From: Sporolactobacillus inulinus
GTDB lineage: Bacteria > Bacillota > Bacilli > Bacillales > Sporolactobacillaceae
Direction of reading: 5' to 3'
DNA length: 64,000 bases
Assembly: GCF_006539285.1 (NCBI RefSeq)
Contig: NZ_BJMS01000009.1
Coordinates: 1 to 64,000, forward strand
Under the pieces are notes generated by a model. It worked only from the letters and a program-made list of their open reading frames with translations. It was not told the DNA's origin and did no database searches. Position 1 is the first letter of the stretch, and each line of letters starts with the position of its first letter. Below are positions 45,433 through 52,671 of this stretch, in pieces. A program made the position numbers and the translations under genes.

Positions 45433-45697
45433 TCAGGAATCGCGCTCTTCGATTTGCTCAAGCGTTTCTAAATAGGAACCTAACGTATCCTTAACAGCTT
45501 TTTGAGAAAAAAGGGCGTTATTTCACAATGTACCGAGATCAATTCGCTTCGTAAGTTGTCAACGAGATCCTTTTATTCTTTTAAGGAATGTTGCCATCGA
45601 ATCGCGCGTAAATACAATTCCATAAATGTTTCGTCCGTTAATTTGATTTTACTGATCAATTCACTGAACGCTTGCCAATCGTGGCAATACTTTATCG
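45433..45697 (-). pseudogene. Decayed gene with one stop and one frameshift
   Basis: Read on the minus strand, a protein-like frame runs through LISKIKLTDETFMELYLRAI and RWQHSLKE to a TAA at 45573-45575 (CAA to TAA would explain it). It goes on as KDLVDNLRSELISVHCE to a one-base frameshift near 45519-45524 and finishes as NNALFSQKAVKDTLGSYLETLEQ to TGA at 45433-45435 (read in two parts). The 5' end overlaps the DUF1361 gene and no start is clear. The original family is not recognised. The base run G-A-A-A-T-A-A at the shift suggests loss of one A. Confidence 0.55.
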
Positions 45698-46378
45698 ATG
45701 CAGACGGCTGATTTTTGCCGCTGTCATGAGCAGTACTGAGAAAAAGCAATATTCAATACCAACAGCAGCAGCAGACATCAACGAAAAGGCAATCGAAAAT
45801 GAGTTGATATGTCCGGTAATTTGTGTGATAAAATGTGCCGGGTAAAAGAGATCCCAAGAGTTAAGCCTCAAGAAGCGTCCAATATAGACGGCAGCACCGC
45901 TTGAGATAAAGATCATGAGCAACGCGAATTCAGCAATTGGCGAAATGAGTCGTTTTAGAAAACGGTGATGAATGATCCAAAGCGACAGCATACCGGAAAA
46001 GAGACCGATAAAAACCGCAGCGCCAATTTGAAACAGTCCCAACCATGACCAAAAATTGGTCGTATAGAGGTTTGGCGTTTCGTTTGTGTAAAAAGTAATG
46101 TGCTGTAAATGAATAAAATCAGTGATCAAATAGGGTGCATTCGGGAAAAAAATCAGCCAGAGAACGCCGAGCAATCCGGTCCGAAAGGTGTCGCGCCGCT
46201 GGTCTTCAAGACACATAAAGAAAACAAGAAGCAAAGGGAGATTGGCCAAAAATACGTTCCAAAGAACGACAAGATGGACGCTGCGTTTTGTGATTATAAA
46301 TAAAAGCAGGCTGATGAGAATATAGAGTGCAGTGCAGTATACGATTGGATGTGGCGCGTGCCTTCTTCTGTAGAACAT
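45692..46378 (-). CDS. DUF1361 integral membrane protein
   Basis: The 228-residue protein has about seven membrane helices. Family motifs are WLIFFPNAPYLITDFIHL (about 76-93) and the late GRFLRLNSWDLF, both typical of DUF1361. The function is unknown. AAGAGG is only two bases before the ATG 46378, a tight spacing, but no better start exists. The decayed reading frame directly follows on the same strand. Confidence 0.8.
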   Translation of the reverse strand: MFYRRRHAPHPIVYCTALYILISLLLFIITKRSVHLVVLWNVFLANLPLLLVFFMCLEDQRRDTFRTGLLGVLWLIFFPNAPYLITDFIHLQHITFYTNETPNLYTTNFWSWLGLFQIGAAVFIGLFSGMLSLWIIHHRFLKRLISPIAEFALLMIFISSGAAVYIGRFLRLNSWDLFYPAHFITQITGHINSFSIAFSLMSAAAVGIEYCFFSVLLMTAAKISRLHR

Positions 46379-46469
46379 AGCCTCTTAATCCTTTCCATGA
46401 TCACCGTCTCATGGATTATATTAATTAAGGACAAGATTTAGGATTAAGCAGTCACCGAAAACCTGCAAA

Positions 46470-46498
46470 TTGACAGATCTAAATGAGAAGAGTTATCT
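46470..46498 (+). promoter_or_regulatory. Promoter of menFDHC
   Basis: TTGACA (46470-46475) and TTATCT (46493-46498) are 17 bases apart. Confidence 0.65.
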
Positions 46499-46522
46499 TT
46501 AAAAAGACATAATATGTTCACA

Positions 46523-46537
46523 TTGTAAACGATAACA
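46523..46537. promoter_or_regulatory. CcpA-type cre site in the menF leader
   Basis: TTGTAAACGATAACA fits the cre consensus WTGNAANCGNWNNCW at every fixed position. It lies downstream of the promoter and touches the menF ribosome site, a position expected to block transcription when sugar is plentiful. Confidence 0.6.
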
Positions 46538-46547
46538 GGTGATTTAT

Positions 46548-47954
46548 TTGATTGGAAATGTTACATCTTTATCAGAAACAGTCCATGCAGCGATTGATCA
46601 TGCACGTCGATCGCATCAGTCTTGTGTGGTTAGTAAAATAGAAGAACTGAATCGGATTCTACCGCTTGATTTCTATCAACGTACGGGAAGATCATATAGC
46701 GGTCAGCGTTGTTACTGGAGCGACTCATCGGGAGAATTGCAGCTGGTTGGCGCCGGGATCACCGCCATGATCGCGACCCAAAGTGAAGATGCCGCTGTGC
46801 AGGTTAGACAAGCACAAGCGCGCCTTTTTCGTAACGCCTATACGGTGGGGGCGCAGCATGTTGCGGGTACAGGAGCGGTTTTTTTAGGCGGATTTGCTTT
46901 TGATTCAAAGAAGGAACGCTCAGCGATGTGGCAGGAATTCGGCTCTGCTTATTTTATCCTTCCAGAGTTTTTGTTGACCGTTCACCGCGGTCACTGCTAT
47001 TTCACACACACCATTTTGTGCAGACCGAATGATGACGCTGCTGAACGGGTGGGCGCTTTGGAGGCTCAGCCTAATGAACTATTTGATAATGGGTTCCATG
47101 CAGCGACGGACACGCACGATCAGCAGCTTCTGGATCAGAAGGATCTCGATCAAGATACATGGTGTCGGTTGGTTGCTAAGGCGGTGCAAACGATGCAAGA
47201 GACACCGATGAAAAAAATAGTATTGGCACGCGCACGAAGCTTAATCTTTCAAAGGCAGCTTTCTAGTCATGCATTGTTGCGTGTCTTGAGCGAGGAGCAG
47301 AAGGGAACCTGTATTTTTTGCCTGGAAAAGGGTTCGGCAGCATTTATCGGGGCAACGCCGGAACGACTGATCAAAAAAAACGGGCGTTCGATTGAATCGG
47401 CTTGTCTGGCCGGCTCAGCTGCACGTGGAAAAACGCAACACGAGGACGATCTGCTGGGTAAGTGGCTGTTAAATGACGGCAAAAATTTTAAGGAGCATCA
47501 GTATGTGGTTGAATCGGTACGTGCCGCTTTAAATACGTTGTGTACAAGCTTGTCCATCCCCAAGCAACCGGTCCTAATGAAAAACAAGAATATCCAACAT
47601 TTGTATACACCGGTTAAAGGACGATGCAAATCAGCAACATCGTTGATTGATCTGGTCGCTCGACTGCATCCAACTCCAGCCCTTGGCGGATTGCCAAAAA
47701 AAGATGCTATGGCTTGGATTCGTACGCATGAAGCAATGGACCGCGGTTTTTACGCTTCTCCGATCGGTTGGGTTGATGCTGGCGATCACGGTGAATTTGA
47801 TGTCGGTATACGTGCTGCGCTGCTTCGCGGCAATGAAGCTGTATTGTTTGCCGGATGCGGCGTTCTGACCGATTCAGATCCAATTCAGGAATATCAAGAA
47901 ACGGACGTTAAGTTTCAACCGATGCAGCATGCATTGATTAGGGGGACACTATGA
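46548..47954 (+). CDS. menF: Isochorismate synthase
   Basis: MenF converts chorismate to isochorismate, the entry step of menaquinone synthesis. TTG 46548 follows AGGTGA by about five bases, giving 468 residues; a GTG at 46539 would include the ribosome site. Motifs of chorismate-using enzymes are present: KKIVLARA, FIGATPERLI, SACLAGSAARG, HQYVVESV, HLYTPVKG, LHPTPALGG and YASPIGWVD. The stop overlaps menD by four bases. Confidence 0.94.
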   Translation: MIGNVTSLSETVHAAIDHARRSHQSCVVSKIEELNRILPLDFYQRTGRSYSGQRCYWSDSSGELQLVGAGITAMIATQSEDAAVQVRQAQARLFRNAYTVGAQHVAGTGAVFLGGFAFDSKKERSAMWQEFGSAYFILPEFLLTVHRGHCYFTHTILCRPNDDAAERVGALEAQPNELFDNGFHAATDTHDQQLLDQKDLDQDTWCRLVAKAVQTMQETPMKKIVLARARSLIFQRQLSSHALLRVLSEEQKGTCIFCLEKGSAAFIGATPERLIKKNGRSIESACLAGSAARGKTQHEDDLLGKWLLNDGKNFKEHQYVVESVRAALNTLCTSLSIPKQPVLMKNKNIQHLYTPVKGRCKSATSLIDLVARLHPTPALGGLPKKDAMAWIRTHEAMDRGFYASPIGWVDAGDHGEFDVGIRAALLRGNEAVLFAGCGVLTDSDPIQEYQETDVKFQPMQHALIRGTL

Positions 47955-49696
47955 ATCATCAAGACTTGCTCACAAATTATTTGTCATCATTCATTCAGAC
48001 TCTTTATGAACACAAGGTGCGTCACGTTGTCATCAGCCCAGGTTCACGTTCAACACCGCTTTCCATGCTTTTTGAAGCGCATCCGGATTTTACTACTCAT
48101 TTGGATATCGATGAGCGTTCCGCTGCATTTTTGGCACTTGGTCTTGCTAAGGCCTCCGGTAAACCTACTGCCTTAGTCTGCACCTCCGGAACTGCAGCCG
48201 CAAATTATTATCCGGCAATTATTGAAGCTTCTTTGGCCCGTGTACCGTTAGTTGTAATCACTGCGGATCGTCCCTATGAATTGCAGCAAGTTGCTGCGCC
48301 TCAAACGATAGATCAAACGGACATGTACGGCAGACATGTTAAGCAATTCTTTCAGCTTGAGTTTTCGGAACATGATTTAAGTCTGCTCCATTACAACCAA
48401 GCCATGGCCAGTCGTGCTGTTGCATGTGCAATTCGCACGCCACAAGGACCGGTACATATTAATGTTCCGCTTCGCGAACCGCTTGTCCCTAATCTATTGC
48501 TTCATCAAGTCAATAATAATGCGCATGGCGTCACGGCCGCACCATCGGTTACTCAAGGCAAGCTGTCTCTAACTGTAAACCAGCTTCAAGAACTTGCCGC
48601 CCGGATTAACGCTGCCCAGCGCGGGATCATTATTTGCGGCGCGTTGGCAGGGGAGGGGCGTTCGAGTATCCTTGCATTAGCCCGTCACTCTGGCTTTCCC
48701 ATTCTCGCGGATCCGTTATCACAGCTTCGCCGCGGTACGCATGAGCAAAAATTAGTCATTGAGAATTATGATTTGTTTTTGCGCTGTCACGAAATTGTTT
48801 CATGCTTGAAGCCGGATTTAATCATCCGTTTTGGCGCACCGCCAGTAAGTAAAAGCGTTAAACAGTGGATGGAAGAGCAGGAATGTGCCAATCTGGTTAT
48901 TGATGCAGGAGCGGACTGGAGAGATCCTGCCTGCAAAGCAACACATATGGTTTATTGTGATGAGCAGTACTTTTGTGAGCACATGCTGTCTCAAATCAAT
49001 CAAAATGTAAATGCTGCCTGGGCAGCGTCGTGGCAGAAGATTAACGCGTTGACTCGATCAACCTTGCAATCGATTCGTGATGATTCCATGCTTAGTGAAG
49101 AAAAGCTGTTTTTGAAACTGTGCGAACAGTTACCGGAACAAGCCGATCTCGTTGTCGGAAATAGCATGCCGATTCGCGAACTTGATACTTTTATGTTCAC
49201 TAGTTCAAAAGCGGCTCATGTGTTTGCGAATCGAGGAGCGAACGGGATCGACGGGGTCGTGTCAACGGCAGTCGGTGTCGCTTTGTCAAAAGGGAGAGCG
49301 ATTCTTGCACTTGGCGATCTTAGCTTTTTCCATAGTATGAATGGATTACTCGCGGCAAAACAGAACCAGGCCAACCTAACCATTGTATTGGTTAATAATG
49401 ACGGCGGCGGCATTTTCTCATTTTTACCGCAAGCATCCGAAGAAACTTATTTTGAATCACTGTTCGGAACGCCCCACGGTCTCGACTTTTCTCATGCAGC
49501 AATGCTTTATGGTGCTCGCTATACAAAGGTCGTTGATTGGCCGATGTTTGACGCAGCATTTAGTAAAGCGATAAAAGAAGAGGGAATAACAATCATCGAG
49601 GTGCCGACAAAGCGTCGCGATAATGTGCGGAAACACCAAGAACTGCGGTCACGCCTAGTTAAACGCTTTAAGGAGGTAAATTCCGTTGAAGATTAA
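47951..49696 (+). CDS. menD: SEPHCHC synthase (MenD)
   Basis: This ThDP enzyme joins 2-oxoglutarate-derived succinic semialdehyde to isochorismate. The 581 residues are full length. The N-terminal part has HVVISPGSRSTPLS, DERSAAFLALGLAKASG and CTSGTAAANYYPA. The C-terminal ThDP part has NSMPIRELD, NRGANGIDGVVSTA, GDLSFFHSMNGL and NNDGGGIFSFLPQ. It overlaps menF by 4 bases and menH by 11, so the cluster is tightly coupled. Confidence 0.96.
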   Translation: MNHQDLLTNYLSSFIQTLYEHKVRHVVISPGSRSTPLSMLFEAHPDFTTHLDIDERSAAFLALGLAKASGKPTALVCTSGTAAANYYPAIIEASLARVPLVVITADRPYELQQVAAPQTIDQTDMYGRHVKQFFQLEFSEHDLSLLHYNQAMASRAVACAIRTPQGPVHINVPLREPLVPNLLLHQVNNNAHGVTAAPSVTQGKLSLTVNQLQELAARINAAQRGIIICGALAGEGRSSILALARHSGFPILADPLSQLRRGTHEQKLVIENYDLFLRCHEIVSCLKPDLIIRFGAPPVSKSVKQWMEEQECANLVIDAGADWRDPACKATHMVYCDEQYFCEHMLSQINQNVNAAWAASWQKINALTRSTLQSIRDDSMLSEEKLFLKLCEQLPEQADLVVGNSMPIRELDTFMFTSSKAAHVFANRGANGIDGVVSTAVGVALSKGRAILALGDLSFFHSMNGLLAAKQNQANLTIVLVNNDGGGIFSFLPQASEETYFESLFGTPHGLDFSHAAMLYGARYTKVVDWPMFDAAFSKAIKEEGITIIEVPTKRRDNVRKHQELRSRLVKRFKEVNSVED

Positions 49697-50525
49697 ATTG
49701 CGCGGCGTTGACTATCATTATGAACAAACCGGCTTCGGAACACCGGTACTTTTGCTTCATGGGTTTACAGGAAGTTCAACGACATGGCGTTTTCTTGAAA
49801 AAGAGGCAGCAGAGCAAAAGATCCGGCTGATCGCCGTCGATATTATCGGGCATGGGTTGACCGAATGCCCTGAACGTCCAAACAGATACGCGATCACCGA
49901 AGCAGCAAAAGATCTTGCGGCGCTGCTTGACGTTCTGAAGCTTGATGCGATACATCTCGTCGGCTATTCAATGGGTGGAAGGCTTGCGCTTAGTTTTTCA
50001 TGTATGTTTGCAGAACGTGTCCGAACATTGACCCTTGAGAGCGCCTCGCCAGGTTTGAAAACGGAGACGGAGCGACAGAGAAGACGTGATCGAGATGCTC
50101 ATCTTGCAGCGCGGATCAGAAATTATGGCCTTTTGTCTTTTGTTAACGATTGGGAAAACATTCCGTTGTTCGCCTCGCAAAAAGATTTGCCTAAGACCGT
50201 GCGATCATCGTTACGCGATCAGAGATTGGCCAATAGCGAACATGGACTGGCCGGCAGTTTAATTGGTATGGGAACCGGAGCTCAGCCGTCTTGGTGGACT
50301 CAGTTGGCAACATTGCATGTACCGACTCTTTTGATCACCGGAGCCCGTGATCGCAAATTTTGTACCATTGCTTCTGAAATGGAGCAGGCATTGCCGCTTG
50401 CAGAATGGTGCGTGGTCCCGAATGCCGGACATGCGGTTCATTTAGAGAAACCGGAACCGTTTAAAAGCGCATTGGTTTCGTTTATTCACCGATTTTCTGC
50501 ATCGGCCGAGGAGGGAAGAGCATGA
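49686..50525 (+). CDS. menH: SHCHC synthase (MenH), alpha/beta hydrolase
   Basis: MenH eliminates pyruvate from SEPHCHC. The 279-residue protein starts at TTG 49686, six bases after GGAGGT, inside the end of menD. The alpha/beta hydrolase triad is visible: nucleophile Ser in VGYSMGGRLAL (about 98), Asp in ITGARDRKF, and His in NAGHAVHLEKPEPF. The sequence and position in the men cluster support MenH over other hydrolases. Confidence 0.92.
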   Translation: MKIKLRGVDYHYEQTGFGTPVLLLHGFTGSSTTWRFLEKEAAEQKIRLIAVDIIGHGLTECPERPNRYAITEAAKDLAALLDVLKLDAIHLVGYSMGGRLALSFSCMFAERVRTLTLESASPGLKTETERQRRRDRDAHLAARIRNYGLLSFVNDWENIPLFASQKDLPKTVRSSLRDQRLANSEHGLAGSLIGMGTGAQPSWWTQLATLHVPTLLITGARDRKFCTIASEMEQALPLAEWCVVPNAGHAVHLEKPEPFKSALVSFIHRFSASAEEGRA

Positions 50526-51634
50526 AGCTTCGTTCGGTAACGATGCGCCTCATCGCTTCGCCGCTGAAGATGCCCTTCACCACGCATTTGCAACAGGTGT
50601 CGACGCGTGAAGCATTGATTTTGGAGGTCATGGACACTGACGGCCGGATCGGCTACGGCGAAGCCGATCCTTTTTCATCCCCCTGGTATTCTGAAGAAAC
50701 GATTCAAACCTGCCGCTACGTGTTGCGAGAGTTCCTAATCCCAATTCTGCTCCATGTTCCGATAAAACATCCAGAAGAATTAGAGCAAATATGGTCTGGA
50801 GTGCGCGGCAACCGGATGGCTAAATCAGGGCTCGGCCAAGCGGTTTGGGATCTCTATGCAAAACAAACGAATACTTATCTTGGGGAACTATTTGGCGGGG
50901 GCAAAGCAGAGGTAGACGCTGGCGCAGTCATTACCGCAGCCACACCGGAACAGGCGGTCCGTCAAATCGAGCAGTTGCTGAAAAAAGGCTATAAGCGTTA
51001 TAAAATAAAGATATCACGGAAAAATGACCGACCGTTGTTAGAAGGAATCCGTGCAGCATTTCCTGATCTTCCCATCATGGCTGATGCAAATTCAGCCTAC
51101 ACAATCCGGGATAAAGACCATCTTCGCGAACTGGATCGCTACCGACTAATGATGATCGAACAACCCCTAGCCTATAATGATCTCTCGGAACACGCAGTAC
51201 TGCAAAAAAAACTGGCAACACCGATCTGTCTAGATGAGAGCATTAGCTCCTACGCTGCGGCTGCAAGCGCCGTTATGCTCCAAAGCGCAAAAGTTGTTGC
51301 TTTAAAAATGGGCCGCGTTGGCGGATGGGCTCAGGCTGCGCGTATTCATAAGCTTTGCCTCCAACATTCGATTCCGCTTTGGTGCGGCGGAATGATTGAG
51401 TTTGGCATTGCAAAAGCGCATAATCTGGCACTTGCAACACTCCCCGGTTTTACATTACCCGGCGATTTTTATGGCTCGGATCACTACTGGAAGTGCGATC
51501 TTATTTCGCCAACAATTACAGTCGATCATGGCGTCATTTCCGTTCCAAAGGATCGTCCCGGCATAGGCTTTTCAATTGATCGTGATGCATTAGCGCATTT
51601 GTCACGTGACGTTCAGTCCTTTGTTAATCGTTGA
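50522..51634 (+). CDS. menC: o-Succinylbenzoate synthase
   Basis: MenC dehydrates SHCHC to o-succinylbenzoate. The 370-residue enolase-superfamily protein has the K-x-K pair in YKRYKIKISRK (about 161/163), metal ligands in MADANSAY (Asp about 188), IEQPL (Glu about 213) and CLDES (Asp about 237), and Lys in ALKMGRVGG (about 262). Its C-terminal CGGMIEFGIAKAHNLALA is typical of MenC. It overlaps menH by four bases. menB and menE, expected between menH and menC in B. subtilis, are absent. Confidence 0.94.
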   Translation: MKLRSVTMRLIASPLKMPFTTHLQQVSTREALILEVMDTDGRIGYGEADPFSSPWYSEETIQTCRYVLREFLIPILLHVPIKHPEELEQIWSGVRGNRMAKSGLGQAVWDLYAKQTNTYLGELFGGGKAEVDAGAVITAATPEQAVRQIEQLLKKGYKRYKIKISRKNDRPLLEGIRAAFPDLPIMADANSAYTIRDKDHLRELDRYRLMMIEQPLAYNDLSEHAVLQKKLATPICLDESISSYAAAASAVMLQSAKVVALKMGRVGGWAQAARIHKLCLQHSIPLWCGGMIEFGIAKAHNLALATLPGFTLPGDFYGSDHYWKCDLISPTITVDHGVISVPKDRPGIGFSIDRDALAHLSRDVQSFVNR

Positions 51635-51662
51635 CTTATTTGGCAGCCGACTTCAAAACACT

Positions 51663-51692
51663 TTGACAAATGTTTCTGTTTGATAGGATACT
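51663..51692 (+). promoter_or_regulatory. Promoter of the HAD phosphatase gene
   Basis: TTGACA (51663-51668) and GATACT (51687-51692) are 18 bases apart. Confidence 0.55.
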
Positions 51693-51739
51693 AGTCTTAG
51701 TTAGATGTTTTGCAAACTTGAACTTGGAGGCATGATTTC

Positions 51740-52390
51740 ATGCGACTGCACAATGTACTTTTTGATTTTGACGGAACGCTGGCAAATACACTTCCGCTTA
51801 CCGTCCATGCAATGAAAAAAGTTTTCAAAAGATTTGACAGCAGAACTGTAACGACAGACGAAGTCATTGCGATGTTTGGCCCGCCGGAAGAAAAGATGAT
51901 TTCGATGAATCTCACCAACCAGGCAGACGTTGCCGAAGCCGTTGAATTCTACTTCGTTATCTACGAGAAGCAACATGACGCTTATGTGGAAAAGAATCCG
52001 GAAATTTTCAAACTGTTGCATCTGTTGCGGGAACGCAACATCAAAATTGGTTTAATTACAGGAAAAGCAAGAAGGTCTTATCTCATTTCCGAGAAGAAAC
52101 TCGGTTTTGGCGGTAAGTTCGACAGCATTATTACCGGAGACGACGTCGCTGTTCCCAAGCCGGACCCTGAAGGCATCAACCGGACGCTCAAAAAATTTGA
52201 CGCGCAGCCGGAAGAATCCATCTATATTGGCGATGCGAACGGTGATACATTGGCCGGTAAAGCCGCAGGCATTCATACCGCTGCCGTACAATGGCTGGAA
52301 ATGGCACAGTCTAGTGAATTTCCGGCGAAACCAGACTTCTATTGGACAAAAGTCGAGCAATTTATCGCTATGCTGAAAGAAGTTGAGTGA
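51740..52390 (+). CDS. HAD-superfamily hydrolase (phosphoglycolate phosphatase / PpaX-like)
   Basis: The 216-residue cytosolic phosphatase has the four HAD motifs: FDFDGTLANT (nucleophile Asp 9 or 10), GLITGKAR (Thr), Lys about 139 near VPKPDPEG, and YIGDANGDTLAGKAAG. A cap domain fills about 16-85. GGAGG precedes the ATG. It resembles PpaX/Gph-type enzymes but is not in the hprK-lgt-ppaX setting, so the substrate is unclear. It is transcribed alone. Confidence 0.82.
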   Translation: MRLHNVLFDFDGTLANTLPLTVHAMKKVFKRFDSRTVTTDEVIAMFGPPEEKMISMNLTNQADVAEAVEFYFVIYEKQHDAYVEKNPEIFKLLHLLRERNIKIGLITGKARRSYLISEKKLGFGGKFDSIITGDDVAVPKPDPEGINRTLKKFDAQPEESIYIGDANGDTLAGKAAGIHTAAVQWLEMAQSSEFPAKPDFYWTKVEQFIAMLKEVE

Positions 52391-52501
52391 CAGGATCTGG
52401 GCACCGGAAGTAAAATGCGTAAAATCTGCTTTGTCCAGTCATCGACCGCTTCCATGAGACTATGTACGGGTTTAACAAATCGAACACGATCCAGTGAGTA
52501 T

Positions 52502-52545
52502 CGTTCCGCACCGAGACGAAGCAGTGCGGAACGTTTTCATTTTTA
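52502..52545 (+). terminator. Terminator between the HAD gene and mrfA
   Basis: CGTTCCGCA (52502-52510) pairs with TGCGGAACG (52525-52533), followed by TTTTC. It lies about 110 bases after the HAD stop. Confidence 0.75.
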
Positions 52546-52596
52546 AGCGCATATTTCATAAACAAACCGGCATCGAGGACAGTGAATCAAAAATAG

Positions 52597-52610
52597 CGAA
52601 CATTTATTCG
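52597..52610. promoter_or_regulatory. LexA-like (SOS) box before mrfA
   Basis: CGAAC-ATTT-ATTCG differs by one base from the Bacillus LexA consensus CGAAC-N4-GTTCG. It lies between the -35 and -10 regions of the mrfA promoter. Confidence 0.5.
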
Positions 52611-52613
52611 TTA

Positions 52614-52622
52614 TGCTATAAT
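52614..52622 (+). promoter_or_regulatory. Extended -10 promoter of mrfAB
   Basis: TGCTATAAT (TGn plus consensus TATAAT) lies about 50 bases before the start. The -35 is weak. Confidence 0.6.
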
Positions 52623-52671
52623 AGTGAACAAAAGAACGTCAAAGCATCATTAAGATTTAGAGGTGACCCAA

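Noticed and set aside
50522-51634. Second dipeptide epimerase instead of MenC
   Set aside because: It lacks the D-x-D specificity motif seen in ykfB and lies inside the men cluster.
52368-52565. 65-residue minus-strand frame between the HAD gene and mrfA
   Set aside because: It has no ribosome site and contains a terminator hairpin with the T tract on the other strand. Protein-like stretches are probably chance.
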